Shown here piece after piece: positions 8,511-18,568 of a stretch of DNA of 28,997 nt; position 1 is the first letter of the stretch; each line of letters opens with the position of its first letter. The stretch covers positions 1-28,997 of the forward strand of contig JALBYF010000114.1 of NCBI GenBank assembly GCA_023212725.1, in the 5' to 3' direction. Origin of the DNA: Tranzscheliella williamsii (lineage: Eukaryota; Basidiomycota; Ustilaginomycetes; Ustilaginales; Ustilaginaceae). A model generated the notes under the pieces. The model did no database searches. It saw only the letters and a program-made list of their open reading frames with translations, and was not told where the DNA came from. A program made the position numbers and the translations under genes.

Positions 8511-9968
8511 ATGAAGCTTTGCATCGCCACCATCGCCGCCGCCTTGGGGCTGGCCTCGTCTGTCGCCGGCAACATTGGTAGAGGCGTTCCCGAGCCCAAC
8601 CACCCTGTCCACGACCTATACCGGCGCCATCGAGATTCTGGAGATTACCACAAGCTGATCTACAAGCGCGATCACGTTGGCTCGCCTCGGCACGCCGCCC
8701 TCGCCCCGCGCGCCACCGACGAGCCTTCGCAGGCCGCGATTAAAAGTGCCAAACAGGAGTGCACAGCCTACAATCTGCCCGAGATCGCTGCGCTCGCTTC
8801 CAAATTCCCTGGGCCTTGGGACAACGCCACCATTCTCCCCGCAGACACCGATGCGCAGAACGTCTGGAACTCGATTCAGGCATCTGGTATCATCCCCTCC
8901 GGCATCCAGCAAAAGGGAACCTACAACGGCGACTTTAGCGCCTTTACGCCCACCTATCCCGCCTCGGACCCAGACTGCTGGTGGACCAAGGGCGGATGCG
9001 TCACCCCCAAGCATGCGAACATCCCCAACGACACCTACACCTGCCCCGAACCTAGCACCTGGGGCTTGACCTTTGACGACGGACCCAACTGCACCCACAA
9101 CGCCTTCTACGATTTTCTCCAGCAGAACAACCAGAAGGCAACCCTGTTTTACATTGGTTCTAACGTCTTGGACTGGCCCCTCGAGGCGCAGCGTGGGCTC
9201 GTCGACGGACATCACATTTGCGTTCACACCTGGAGCCACCAGTACATGACCGCCATGCCCGACGAACAGGTCTTTGCCGAGCTCTACTACACCGCCAAGA
9301 TCATCAAGGATGTCCTTGGCATTACCCCCACCTGCTGGCGACCTCCCTTTGGCGACACCGATGACCGTGTTCGCGCCATTGCCACCGGACTCGGTCTGGA
9401 GACCGTCATCTGGACCGATGACACCGACGACTGGCAGATCCTGCCGCTCGGGACGCTCCCCACCGCCTCGATCGACGCCAACTACGCCTCCATCATTGCC
9501 AAAGAGACCCAGGGGCCCACCGCCGGCCAGGGCAACATTGTGCTCACCCACGAGATCAACGGCCACACCATGGACGAGTTCATGGCGCAGTACCAAAAGA
9601 TCAAGGCCGTCTTTAAGCACATTGTTCCGCTCACCGCCTGCAAGAACCAGACGCGGCCCTACCCGGAAGCAATCACCTACCCCAACTTTGCCCAGTACGT
9701 GGCCGGCAACATCAATGCCACCGGCCTCCCCGACGGCGCCACGATCAAGGTCGTCGACACCCAGTACAGCCCCGACGCCGCCGTCTCGTACACTGCCACC
9801 GCCGGCGCCGCCGCCACGGGTGGCACCGCTGCTGCTGCTGCCGCCTCCACCGCCGGCATCAAGAGCGCGCAGTCCGGGGCCCCTGCCGCTGTCACCCGCC
9901 CGAGCATGCTCCTCGCTGCCACTCTCGCCACTGTGGCCGTCGCCGCCGCGCTCGCCCTGTTCGCCTAA
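8511..9968 (+). CDS. Chitin deacetylase, secreted and GPI-anchored (CE4/NodB)
   Basis: Removes acetyl groups from cell-wall chitin to give chitosan, which in plant-infecting fungi also reduces recognition of the wall by plant chitinases and receptors. The protein has 485 residues. It has a signal peptide (residues 1-20, cleavage after SVAG), a Ser/Asp/Tyr-rich pro-region, and a polysaccharide deacetylase domain at about 180-375. All five CE4 motifs are visible: TFDDGP with Asp189 and Asp190; H239-T-W-S-H243 as metal ligands; RPPFGD at 277-282; DTDDW at 304-308; and LTHE with His347. The C-terminus has an Ala/Gly/Thr-rich stalk and a hydrophobic tail (about 466-485) typical of a GPI attachment signal. 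It is a single exon and the ATG has A at -3. Smut fungi carry several paralogues, so I do not assign a number. It converges with the SAP-domain gene, 235 bases apart. Confidence 0.92.
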   Translation: MKLCIATIAAALGLASSVAGNIGRGVPEPNHPVHDLYRRHRDSGDYHKLIYKRDHVGSPRHAALAPRATDEPSQAAIKSAKQECTAYNLPEIAALASKFPGPWDNATILPADTDAQNVWNSIQASGIIPSGIQQKGTYNGDFSAFTPTYPASDPDCWWTKGGCVTPKHANIPNDTYTCPEPSTWGLTFDDGPNCTHNAFYDFLQQNNQKATLFYIGSNVLDWPLEAQRGLVDGHHICVHTWSHQYMTAMPDEQVFAELYYTAKIIKDVLGITPTCWRPPFGDTDDRVRAIATGLGLETVIWTDDTDDWQILPLGTLPTASIDANYASIIAKETQGPTAGQGNIVLTHEINGHTMDEFMAQYQKIKAVFKHIVPLTACKNQTRPYPEAITYPNFAQYVAGNINATGLPDGATIKVVDTQYSPDAAVSYTATAGAAATGGTAAAAAASTAGIKSAQSGAPAAVTRPSMLLAATLATVAVAAALALFA

Positions 9969-10203
9969 GTCCGCACCGGCCTTCTCCGCGGCATTGCCTA
10001 GCCACCCGTCTCCCTGCCTGTATCTAGATCCTGCATCCCGCTCCGTCTCGCCTCACATGGACGCTCAGCTCGGCTAAGCGCGCGGCCCTCTCGTGGCGCT
10101 TTGCTTGCATGTCGTTCTGTGCGGTCACGATCATGTCGGCTGGATAAGGATGACAATGGAGGCAAGACAGAGGAGCAGGTATAATGTGTGGGGACGGATG
10201 GGG

Positions 10204-12081
10204 CTATTGGTTGATGCGGGGCGAAGCGCTGGCGAGGGGCGGGGGGCGGGTGCGGTTGGGGGAGGGTGCGACCTTGGTGATTTTCGAGGTGACGGCGCGG
10301 ATGGAGGGTGCAGTGGGGGTGGTCGACTGGCTGGTCTGCTGTGTGCGCATGACGCGGCGGAGGTTGCGCAGCGACGATGTGCGCGGCGGCATGTCTGGTG
10401 TTGTCGCCACCGGGGTGGGTTTGCGCTGGCCGAAGCCGTCGAGCGCGGCGCGCGTCCGCGCCTGCACCTCGCGCAGCCGCGCCTCCCGCGCCGCCTCGAC
10501 GCGCGCCAGCCCGCGCACTACCCCCTCCCCACCCCCACTCCTGCTCACCTGCTTCACAGCATCATCCACCACTCCCCCCCGCTTCTCATTCACCCCCACC
10601 ACCCCTGACTTGACCTTCTTGTGCAATGTCCCTTTCGTCGCCTTTAGCACCGTCTTCCGGATCGACTGGCTCGGTGTGCTGGCTTTCGAGCGCTCGCATC
10701 CCTTGACGCTGAATGTGTACGGCGCACCGTCCCGCTCCGGCCGGGTGACGGTGATGACCACGTTTTTCTCCTTGGGGATCTCGAGCACGGTGTGTTGCAG
10801 CGCGTCCTGGTCTTCTGAGACCGCCAGACGGAGCCTTTTGGTTTGGCGTTCGGCCGACGCCCTCCCCGCGACGCTTGCGAGGGGTTTGGGCTGCGTCGGT
10901 GGTGTCGCCAGTGGCCTCCTCGCCGAAGCAGACGGCGCCTGCTTGGTGCTGCCCGGACGAGCCATGGCGGCCAGGCTGCGCGTCGAGGTGGATGCATCGA
11001 CGCGGTTGAGTCGGAGCGCCTTGGACGTGTCCGAGGAGACCAGCGCGGCCGTCTTGCCAGGAGACGCTACGGCCGGAGCGGCTGTGCGCCGAGCAGCGTA
11101 GTGATTCACGATCGAGTCCATCCTGCCGAACTGCCGTTCGTGGTGGATCTGGTATCGGCCTGACGAGCTGCTGGGCATGCGCACGCCGCCGAGCGACCTG
11201 GATGTCGAGCCAGACTCGCTTGGCGCCAGGCTCGCCAGCGAGGCACTGCTGGTCGACCGACCAGCCGCTGTGAGCCTCGCGTTCATCTCGGCTAGGACCG
11301 ACGCAGCCGCCGCCGAGAACTGGCGCGACGTGATCGACGGCAGCGTCGACGAGCTGGCGAGGTGCTCCGACGACACGCCCCGGGGCAGGCTTAGCAGCGT
11401 CACGTCCGGGTAGAGCTTGGCCGGCGAGCTGCCGGAAGCGACGGCGGCGGCCCCGGTCTTGATGCGGCTCAGCTCGAGCATGGACGCCGTGGACATGCCA
11501 GCCGGCATCCGGCTAGAGCTGGGCAGCGCTTTGATAATACGCAGCGGCTGCGTGGGCAGCGAGCGGACCGCGTCCAGTGGCTGCTGGCCGAGATCCCCGC
11601 TTGCCTGCGTGGGGAAGGCGATGCTGCTTTGCTGCACCTCCAGCTTGCACTGTGCGTGCTGCCCGTCGCGACAGCCTTGCTCCTGTTGATCGTCATCATC
11701 GTCACCGCTATCGACGTCCATGAGCGACTCGCCCTTGACCTGCTCTATAGCCTGGGCGAGATCGGATGCCCTGGCCTGCCGCGTTCGCGGCGTTAGCGGC
11801 GGCGCCACCGCGTGCTGGCCAGCGGGCGAAACTTCATCGTCGCTGCCCTCCAGACCAGACCCGCTTCGGCGCCGCTTGACGTGCCTAAGCAGCGCGACAT
11901 TGCCCTTCGTAGGGCTGTCGGTGGGAATGTTGGCGGCAGCATACTGCTGCAGCCTCTCGATCAGATCCGTGTTTTTGCCCACCGCCTTGATACCGAATCG
12001 GCGGCACAGGGCAACGAGCTGCTTGCGCTTCAGGCAATGCATAGCATCGGGAGCTAGAAGCAGGCTCTGGTCCGCAACCAT
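10204..12081 (-). CDS. SAP-domain protein, basic and mostly disordered
   Basis: Single-exon gene of 625 residues. Residues about 11-48 form a SAP motif (MHCLKRKQLVALCRRFGI, then KAVGKNTDLIERLQQYAA), a helix-turn-helix element known to bind AT-rich or scaffold DNA. The middle is Ser/Ala/Pro-rich with an acidic stretch (DSGDDDDDQQEQG). The C-terminal 200 residues are strongly basic. They include a short ordered-looking segment (EKNVVITVTRPERDG and YTFSVKGCERSK) and a helical Arg-rich piece (ARVEAAREARLREVQARTRA). An N-terminal SAP plus a basic, Ser/Pro/Lys-rich C-terminus resembles the layout of animal NuSAP, a chromatin and microtubule binder, but this is only architectural. The ATG has A at -3. 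The gene is divergent from the RNA-dependent RNA polymerase gene. Nuclear location is inferred. Confidence 0.75.
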   Translation of the reverse strand: MVADQSLLLAPDAMHCLKRKQLVALCRRFGIKAVGKNTDLIERLQQYAAANIPTDSPTKGNVALLRHVKRRRSGSGLEGSDDEVSPAGQHAVAPPLTPRTRQARASDLAQAIEQVKGESLMDVDSGDDDDDQQEQGCRDGQHAQCKLEVQQSSIAFPTQASGDLGQQPLDAVRSLPTQPLRIIKALPSSSRMPAGMSTASMLELSRIKTGAAAVASGSSPAKLYPDVTLLSLPRGVSSEHLASSSTLPSITSRQFSAAAASVLAEMNARLTAAGRSTSSASLASLAPSESGSTSRSLGGVRMPSSSSGRYQIHHERQFGRMDSIVNHYAARRTAAPAVASPGKTAALVSSDTSKALRLNRVDASTSTRSLAAMARPGSTKQAPSASARRPLATPPTQPKPLASVAGRASAERQTKRLRLAVSEDQDALQHTVLEIPKEKNVVITVTRPERDGAPYTFSVKGCERSKASTPSQSIRKTVLKATKGTLHKKVKSGVVGVNEKRGGVVDDAVKQVSRSGGGEGVVRGLARVEAAREARLREVQARTRAALDGFGQRKPTPVATTPDMPPRTSSLRNLRRVMRTQQTSQSTTPTAPSIRAVTSKITKVAPSPNRTRPPPLASASPRINQ

Positions 12082-13633
12082 GCTGTATGTTCAATATACG
12101 GCGCAGCCAAACCGCGGACGGTTCCAGGCGGGAGGGTTCGACGCTGGACGCTTACTGCGCAGTCCGACGGTAGCGTGCCAGTCCTCACCTAGAACTAGCG
12201 AAAGCGAAGAGGAAAATGAGGATGCTGGTGACAGCGGTAGGCGATGCAGTAGCTTGTTGACGAGGTGATAGACCGCTAGATGCGAAGAGACAGGACGGTC
12301 AAATCAGCCACGACGCTCCGAGTGATGGCGAAAAGTGTTGGCTCTAAGTAGAGAAGGGCTCCCTCCTGGCTCACTGGTGATCTTGTTTCGGTTGTCGACT
12401 TGACAGCGCTCACTGCTTGGCTGGGTTCGCAAGAAGGCGGTGTACATAGGAGCGGAGTAGAGTAGACTCCACCCTGCTTGTGTCCAGGGTTGAGGCAGCT
12501 TCCACCCTGGGCTTGCCCAATTAGGCAGGTAGCCGAACAACACTCCCACTTCCACTTCGGCCCGCAAAGAATAACACTTGCATGCCAGCCACGAGTCGGT
12601 CTAACATAGGCTTTTCTTTGCGGATCTGACATCGGACCCTGAAAGTCAACACATGGACCGGTGATATATCACTTCACATTGCGGTATAATAAGCTGTTCG
12701 TTCACGGTAGGCGCTCAGAGGCTTTCCTTTCGCCACCGCCTTCCGCTTCTCCGCGTCTCTCGGCGTGGCAGCTTCTGTCGCACGGGCGCCTTGATGCTTC
12801 TGACTCCCGAGGCCTAGAACCATGATTTCTTGCAAAGACAGCCGCAACCTCATCCCTGTATGCACGTGCCATCCTGTCCAACCCTGACCTGTGCCCTTAT
12901 CTCGTTTACACAACGGCTCCACTGCACCGCGGATACATGGCAAGCGGCTCCGGCAGGCACGTGCGAGGCACCCGACGGTCCCGGTCTTGGGCTCACGCTT
13001 GGTCACCATAAGATTCGTCTCCCAGGCTCCATCTAGGTAGCTTTAGGCTCCCATACCTCACAGGCAGATACGCATCAGTTCGGCGGCGCAGGCGGCAGCC
13101 GCGCAGATTTCATATCGTTATGAGCTTATGCTGATCCACCATATACCCGTACTCACCTCTTATCATATGCTTCGAATGGACCGATGAAAGCCTAGTTGCG
13201 CTATACCTGACTTCTCTTTATGCTTCAGATGTCCTCTCAAGGCCAACGAATACTGGCCAAGACTCCTCGCTGTTGACTTCGCCTCACTTTCTGCATTTCT
13301 TGTCCATCGTGGGACTCTTCCGCTGCCGTTGCCGCTGCCACTGCATTTCCGCTGCCGCTTCCGCACCTTGCAAGGCTCATGTCTCCGTTGCCTATAAATC
13401 GCTGCACACCTTCATTCCGTTTTCTAGGGTCAGCTCGTCCCACACCAAAGCCTGCATCTCGAACAAATCAGAGCCTCCGAACAACCCATCTACTTTGTGC
13501 TTCCTCTCTCGCTACCGCAGGTCACTCCTAAGTCGGTGGATGATCATCTGGAGTACATTCCCCCCCGATTCCGGTTCCTTAGAAAGGCCAGCGCGGCACG
13601 TCGTGGCCAGGCACGCATCGCTCAGGTCGTAGC
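12082..13633. other. Divergent intergenic region between SAP gene and RdRP
   Basis: These 1552 bases lie between two divergently transcribed genes, so they hold both promoters. Open frames of up to about 120 codons exist on both strands, but none has recognisable sequence or consistent splice signals. A TATA-like TATAAAT at 13393-13399 and a CGCTGC-type hexamer run at about 13320-13370 lie upstream of the polymerase gene. No tRNA box pair was seen. Confidence 0.5.
13393..13399 (+). promoter_or_regulatory. Possible TATA box of the RdRP gene
   Basis: TATAAAT lies 235 bases upstream of the polymerase ATG, followed by a pyrimidine- and A/C-rich stretch suitable as a 5' leader. It is the best TATA match in this intergenic region. 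Transcript start data would be needed to confirm it. Confidence 0.35.
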
Positions 13634-16600
13634 ATGGCTCCTGCTCATGCCGAGAGCTTGCTTTCCAGCTTCGGCATTGAGCTGGATACAACTGGCAGCG
13701 AAACCTTAGACCTCGTCCTTCAGCAGACGTCGTCCTCTCACTATGTTGATCTCATCCGCATCCTGGACGACCTGACAGAAGCCTTCCTACAATTCGACTG
13801 CACGCCCCCTACCGACAGGGCCGAACGGACCAAAGAATGCACACGCTTCAAGCAGCGTCTGGATACCCTATTCCTCGCTTTCCGTCGCGGACAGGACCGT
13901 AAGTTCCAGCCTTGTTGACTGTATAGGCGTTCCAATATCTGGACTTGCTACAGACGGCTGACTGGAGATGTCACGGTTACAGGAGGTACATCTCATCGTA
14001 CCTCGCCGAAACGGCTGGTGGAAGAGGCTCGAAGGCCATCCTTTCAGCTCGAACGCGAGCCGCAGGATATTATCGCCGAAAAGAAACCAAAGCTGCTACT
14101 GCATCAAGACGGACCAGATGACTGCTCGGCCATGCCAGGTTTCAGTGAGCACAACGGCGCCGGGGCCATGCTTTGGAGCTCAGAAGAACCGCTCAATCCG
14201 TTCTTCTTGGACGCCGAACCTTTCTCTTCTCCATCGCCAATTAGCGATGCCTCGGCTGCAAGTACACAAGCTGCTACCCACAATAGCTCTTTTGGCCAGG
14301 TAACCACGGACTCGTGGCGGCCTTGTGCCGAGAACCACGCTGGCTCCTTCCCTTCGCATGGAGCGGATCCGGAGCCTTCGTCATCAGCCGAAAGCGCATC
14401 GCCTAGCAGCAGTGCAATTACGTTTTTGTTCGAAGGCACGGAACCCAGCCGGTCTGTGACACCCGCAGGGGGATCTTTGACACAAACGTCGATCAGCAGC
14501 GCAGACGTAGAGATTCGGTCTTCGCCGCTGGATGACAAAACACAGGCTTCCGACCAGGAATATCTACAGATCTCTTCGCTGCAGCCCAGCAAGCTGAAGG
14601 TCTACAACATCGTCCCGCCATTCATGCGGCTGCGGCTTTTTCAGGCCCAAGCAGATGGCCGCAAGGCAGTGCCATGGGGTGTCCAATATTATCTCGCCTC
14701 TCTCGTCAGCTTTGGCTTCCTCACTTGGGACGAGCTTAGCATCACAACAGGCCTCAACTCGCTCCGATCCGACTCGCACGTAGATGCCATGCTGGCTCTC
14801 TTTTCGCCACAAAACCAGAAAGCACTCTTCGAAACCAGCAATGACGAGATGGTCGTCATGTCGCGACGCGTCACAAGCCAAGAGCTGGACGTGTACATGG
14901 AGCTTGATCGCGAAATGGGCATGTTACAGGCCGACAGACTCAATGGCGTCTATGGGCTTCCTGGAGACGAGATGCGAACATACGGGGGCCGTGTCGTATT
15001 TGAAGGCAAGATTTTTATGACCAAACTGGACAGTAGCGCAGGGCGCTTTTCCAAGGCGAGGCACAGGAGCTTTCGCATTAAACTCTACCCGCCGCACCTT
15101 GGCTCGAGCTGTAGATTCACGCGGCGTTTCGGCAGCGACAAGATCATCCGCCTCAAAATGGACACAGCCCTAGCCAAAGACGCTCAGCGCTACGCTCGGC
15201 ATCCTAAGACCAAGGAAGTTCAGCAGGAGATCAAAGACTTCTTATGCCAGACCTTTCAGGTCATGGGCCGCCGATATCGGCCCTTCATGGCAAAGAACGA
15301 CTCGCTCTGGCTTTATCAGGTGGAGGAAACATATACTGCAGGGCGCACACCCGAATTCGATAGTGTCTGGGATCTGGTCGACCACCATGCGCCGTTCGCG
15401 CAGAATGCAGACGTCTTCATTGGCAAATTTGTCCAGCGCATGCTCCTCGGAATGTCGACGTCAGTGCCAGCCGCACTTATCGAACAAGTCATCTATATAG
15501 AGGACGAGCTGGGATCTCTAGATGAAACTGGCGAGCGTTTGGTTATGACTGATGGTGCTGCACCTGTCTCGCTTGCCGTCGCTAAGGACGTAGCTCAACT
15601 CCTGCGTTTGCCTTTCATTGCTTCTGCTTTTCAAGGCCGTATTGGTGGTTCGAAGGGAGTCTGGTATCTCGACCCCAAAGCCCAGCCGGGACTTCCTGGA
15701 GTTGAGTCGAAACGAGTGATCTACGTCAGAGACAGTCAGAAGAAGATCGGCTACCCGGTAGAAAGGCCACCTGATCTCAGTCAAACCGTTCTGGATCTGC
15801 TCTCTCCCACTCGCACTTCGTCCCCTTCAACCCTTTCAAAACAAATCATTATCATTCTGCATGCTCAAGGCGTTCCGACGGATACTCTGACTGATATGCA
15901 AAACCAGGAATTGGCCAAGATCACCGGAGACATATCGAATTGGGACGGTCCTGATGCCACTGTTTCGTTCAGACTGGCAGCACTCATCGACAAACTTTGT
16001 CGGGTGGAATCCGGCAAGGGGAAACGGAGTACTACCGCGTCCGAGCATCGTGCTCAGGGAATGAGCAATTCCAAGACAGAGGAAGAGGTCGGATACTTTG
16101 CGGACGATGACAGAGCCGTCTTCTACGGGCAGGATGGCCGACACATGTGGAATGGAAAGCCTTCGCTAAAACACGAATGCGCCTACGAGTTGCTTCTGGC
16201 GGGCTTTCATCCGGCCAAGTGCCCCTATCTTGCCGAGCTTTTGGTCGACATCGCTAATACAGCGATGAAAAGGGTGGTGGGCAAATTTGGCATTCCCGTC
16301 CACCGGAGCGCGGAAGCTATGGTCATCCCGGACCCAACAGGGACCTTGGAAGAGGGCGAGATACAGTTTCGCTTCAGCGAAGACAGCGTTATCGACCCGG
16401 ATACCAAGATGCGACTGCCCCACGTGCCGGTGGGCGACGTCCTGGTGACCAGGCATCCATGCTTACTGCCCACCGATATCCGGAAGGTTAGAGCAGTCGT
16501 ACGCCCCGAGCTAAGTGCCTACCAGGACGTTGTGGTCTTCTCAATCAAAGGTAGCATCCCGCTAGCATCGCTGCTGAGCGGCGGTGACTACGATGGCGAC

Positions 16601-17962
16601 ACCATCCGGGTCTTATGGGAGCCACGGCTGGTGCAACCCTTCGAGAACGCCGAACTGTATTATGCCACGTGCCCGTTCAGCATTGCCGACGTTTTCGAAA
16701 GGTCGCAAGTCCGGGTGCGAGAGTTGCTCGAAGAGCATGGCGGCAAGCCAAAACTAGCGCGCGACGAAGCACTCATCCCGCATCTGATCGCATCCGCATT
16801 TGAACCTGCCGTCAGAGGCTTGTACGGAGTCATGCACCTTTATGCTGCCTGGCAGTACGGCGTCAAGAGCCAGGAGGCAGTCACATTGGCTCATAAGTTC
16901 TGCCAGTGTATGGATGGGCAGAAAACAGGCCTAGTGATCAAGTCGCGTGTTCGCATCGAAGATAGCAGAAAGTACCTCGGCGAACTTCCCGACTGGGGTA
17001 CAAACAAGGATGATGAAGAGGAAGCACTGAGCAGGCATCAATGGTTCAGTGTCGACGAATTTGCCTCGAGTACAGGCGTTGTCAAAAATGCGAATCGGCC
17101 CGAGTCGCCCCTCTGCGCCCTGTGGGCAGCCGGTCAGAAGGAACTCAATCGTCTTAAAGCAGAGCTGGCGTTGAGGGTCGAAACGACTCGGGGCCTCGAA
17201 GACAAGGCGATTTCAGGCCTCTGGAAACAGTCCAGAGAGCTGAACAGGCTCGGAGCAGAGGCCCAAGAAACCATTCGTAGCCATGTCCGCGTCATGATCG
17301 AAAGCTATGCTCGTACCAACAGTAAAACGCACCAAGAGATTCAAAACAAGGTACTGGATTCTCTGCCCGGCGCATCAGGCTCGCTGAAGGGCAAGGCCAG
17401 ACCCTTAACGGGAGGACGAGAGACGCGCGGGGTCCCCTTGCGCAGAGTTCGGTCGGACGCCTCCACACCTTTGCCGACATGTAACTCGAGGATGGCGAGT
17501 ACGCCAATCTCTGATGCCGGGATACTCGAGCGAGGCGATAGGGACCCAAGCAACAGCAGCAGTGCGATCGAGTCGCCGTATGAGGCAGTCGAGGTACCGG
17601 CCGTGATGGGCTCCACGGGCGAAGTGGCCATGCGGTTCTGCCATTGGCCGGCATCCTTCGCTGCGCAGCATATCTCCCACATGGACGATGCAGAGGTAGA
17701 ACGGATGGAGCTGCTGCGAGCATCGTACGCGTACTACGAGACATTTCGAAGGCGGCCCAAGTTTGCCTTTGACATGGCATGGCGCTGGATACTCGACCTC
17801 AAGGCAAAGGAGACCGGACGTGTCGTCACCAGAAACCAGGGCACCGGCGCTAAGCAGGCGCAGGGCGCAGGCAGCGTCCGTCTACCGTTCCAGACACTCG
17901 ACGTTATGGGCCTGCGCAAAAAGCTCATCGCCCGCCGCAGCGAGCAGACGAGCGAGTACTGA
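13634..17962 (+). CDS. RNA-dependent RNA polymerase (RNAi), two exons (13634..13898, 13983..17962)
   Basis: Cellular RNA-dependent RNA polymerase of the QDE-1/RDR family, which makes double-stranded RNA that feeds Dicer and Argonaute in quelling and transposon or virus silencing. Exon 1 gives residues 1-88. The 84-base intron (13899-13982) has donor GTAAGT, branch-like CTGAC at 13958-13962 and acceptor TTACAG. It splits codon 89 and joins the frame exactly, giving 1414 residues, close to Neurospora QDE-1. The N-terminal 280 residues are variable and Ser-rich. The catalytic core has RSFRIKLYPP then FTRRFGSDKIIRLKMD, GGSKGVWYLDP, and the metal-binding D957-Y-D-G-D961 in the setting SLLSGGDYDGD. 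It also has CMDGQKTG at about 1065-1071. All three catalytic Asp are present and no break is seen. The C-terminal 250 residues are charged and less conserved. The ATG has A at -3. An alternative in-frame acceptor is described in the findings. Confidence 0.92.
13899..13982 (+). other. Intron of the RdRP gene
   Basis: GTAAGT donor, CTGAC branch-like site 21 bases from the 3' end, and TTACAG acceptor. Removing it restores a single frame between the ATG exon and the long catalytic exon. Acceptors after 13926 and 13953 would break the frame. Confidence 0.85.
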
Positions 17963-18568
17963 TCACACGCCCCCTTGTCGCCAACCCTACTATAACCGAC
18001 AGTCTTTATTGTCTATCCTCTCCGAACACAGTTGCATAATGTTCTCCAGGAGTTGTTTGTTTTAGTGTGGTTAGCGCTCCTGTCGCCTGTCAGCTGTTGG
18101 ATGGCATGCACAAAGTGACGCTGAGCAGCAAAAAGCTGGTTGTTAGGGCGGCTGCCAGCGTTTTCCGTAATCCCGATAACTGCCGCGAATGAGAAGCTAT
18201 GGATTTGAATCAAAATAGATGCTTCCGCTGCAAGCTTTAGCGGGAGAAGGAAAGCGATTTACTAAGCATGAATCTTTGAAATCTAATCAGCACATACAAC
18301 GTCGCTGCCATTTTCGAAGGATAACTGCAAGGCTTCGAATGGGTTTTGTATTAGCCTTATTCGAGACAGCCCCGCCTGACTCGTACACTTTTCTTCCTAA
18401 CAGCGGCTGCTCAACCCACCGCAGTTCCTCCCACTTCACCTTAGCTCTTTCACCCTCGCCACCTCGTTGATCTGCTTGCTTCCATATAGCACGCTTGCTG
18501 CACAGCGAACAGTTCGCATCGCATTGGCATTGCTGCCTTGGTTTGCGGTCAGGACCGTCGTCGCCACC
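17963..18568. other. Intergenic region upstream of the aconitase fusion gene
   Basis: These 606 bases hold the RdRP 3' end and the promoter and leader of the aconitase fusion. The last 180 bases are pyrimidine-rich. The aconitase frame stays open upstream to about 18467, but it has no ATG there (the codon at 18467 is TTG), so this part is not read as coding. Nothing else is recognised. Confidence 0.5.

Noticed and set aside
8616..9620. 334-codon open frame on the - strand opposite chitin deacetylase
   Set aside because: The complement of a highly codon-biased gene gives long antisense frames; the product is Gly/Val-rich and shows no recognisable domain, while the + strand has all five CE4 motifs.
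10184..11101. 305-codon open frame on the + strand opposite the SAP-domain gene
   Set aside because: It starts inside the 3' region of the SAP gene, has no family features, and follows the same antisense bias pattern.
12276..13009. Minus-strand frames of 111 and 118 codons upstream of the RdRP gene
   Set aside because: No recognisable sequence, no good start or splice context, and they lie in a divergent promoter region.
18467..18568. 34-residue hydrophobic N-terminal extension of the aconitase
   Set aside because: The first codon at 18467 is TTG, not ATG, and the ATG at 18569 has a near-ideal context and is followed by a normal mitochondrial presequence.
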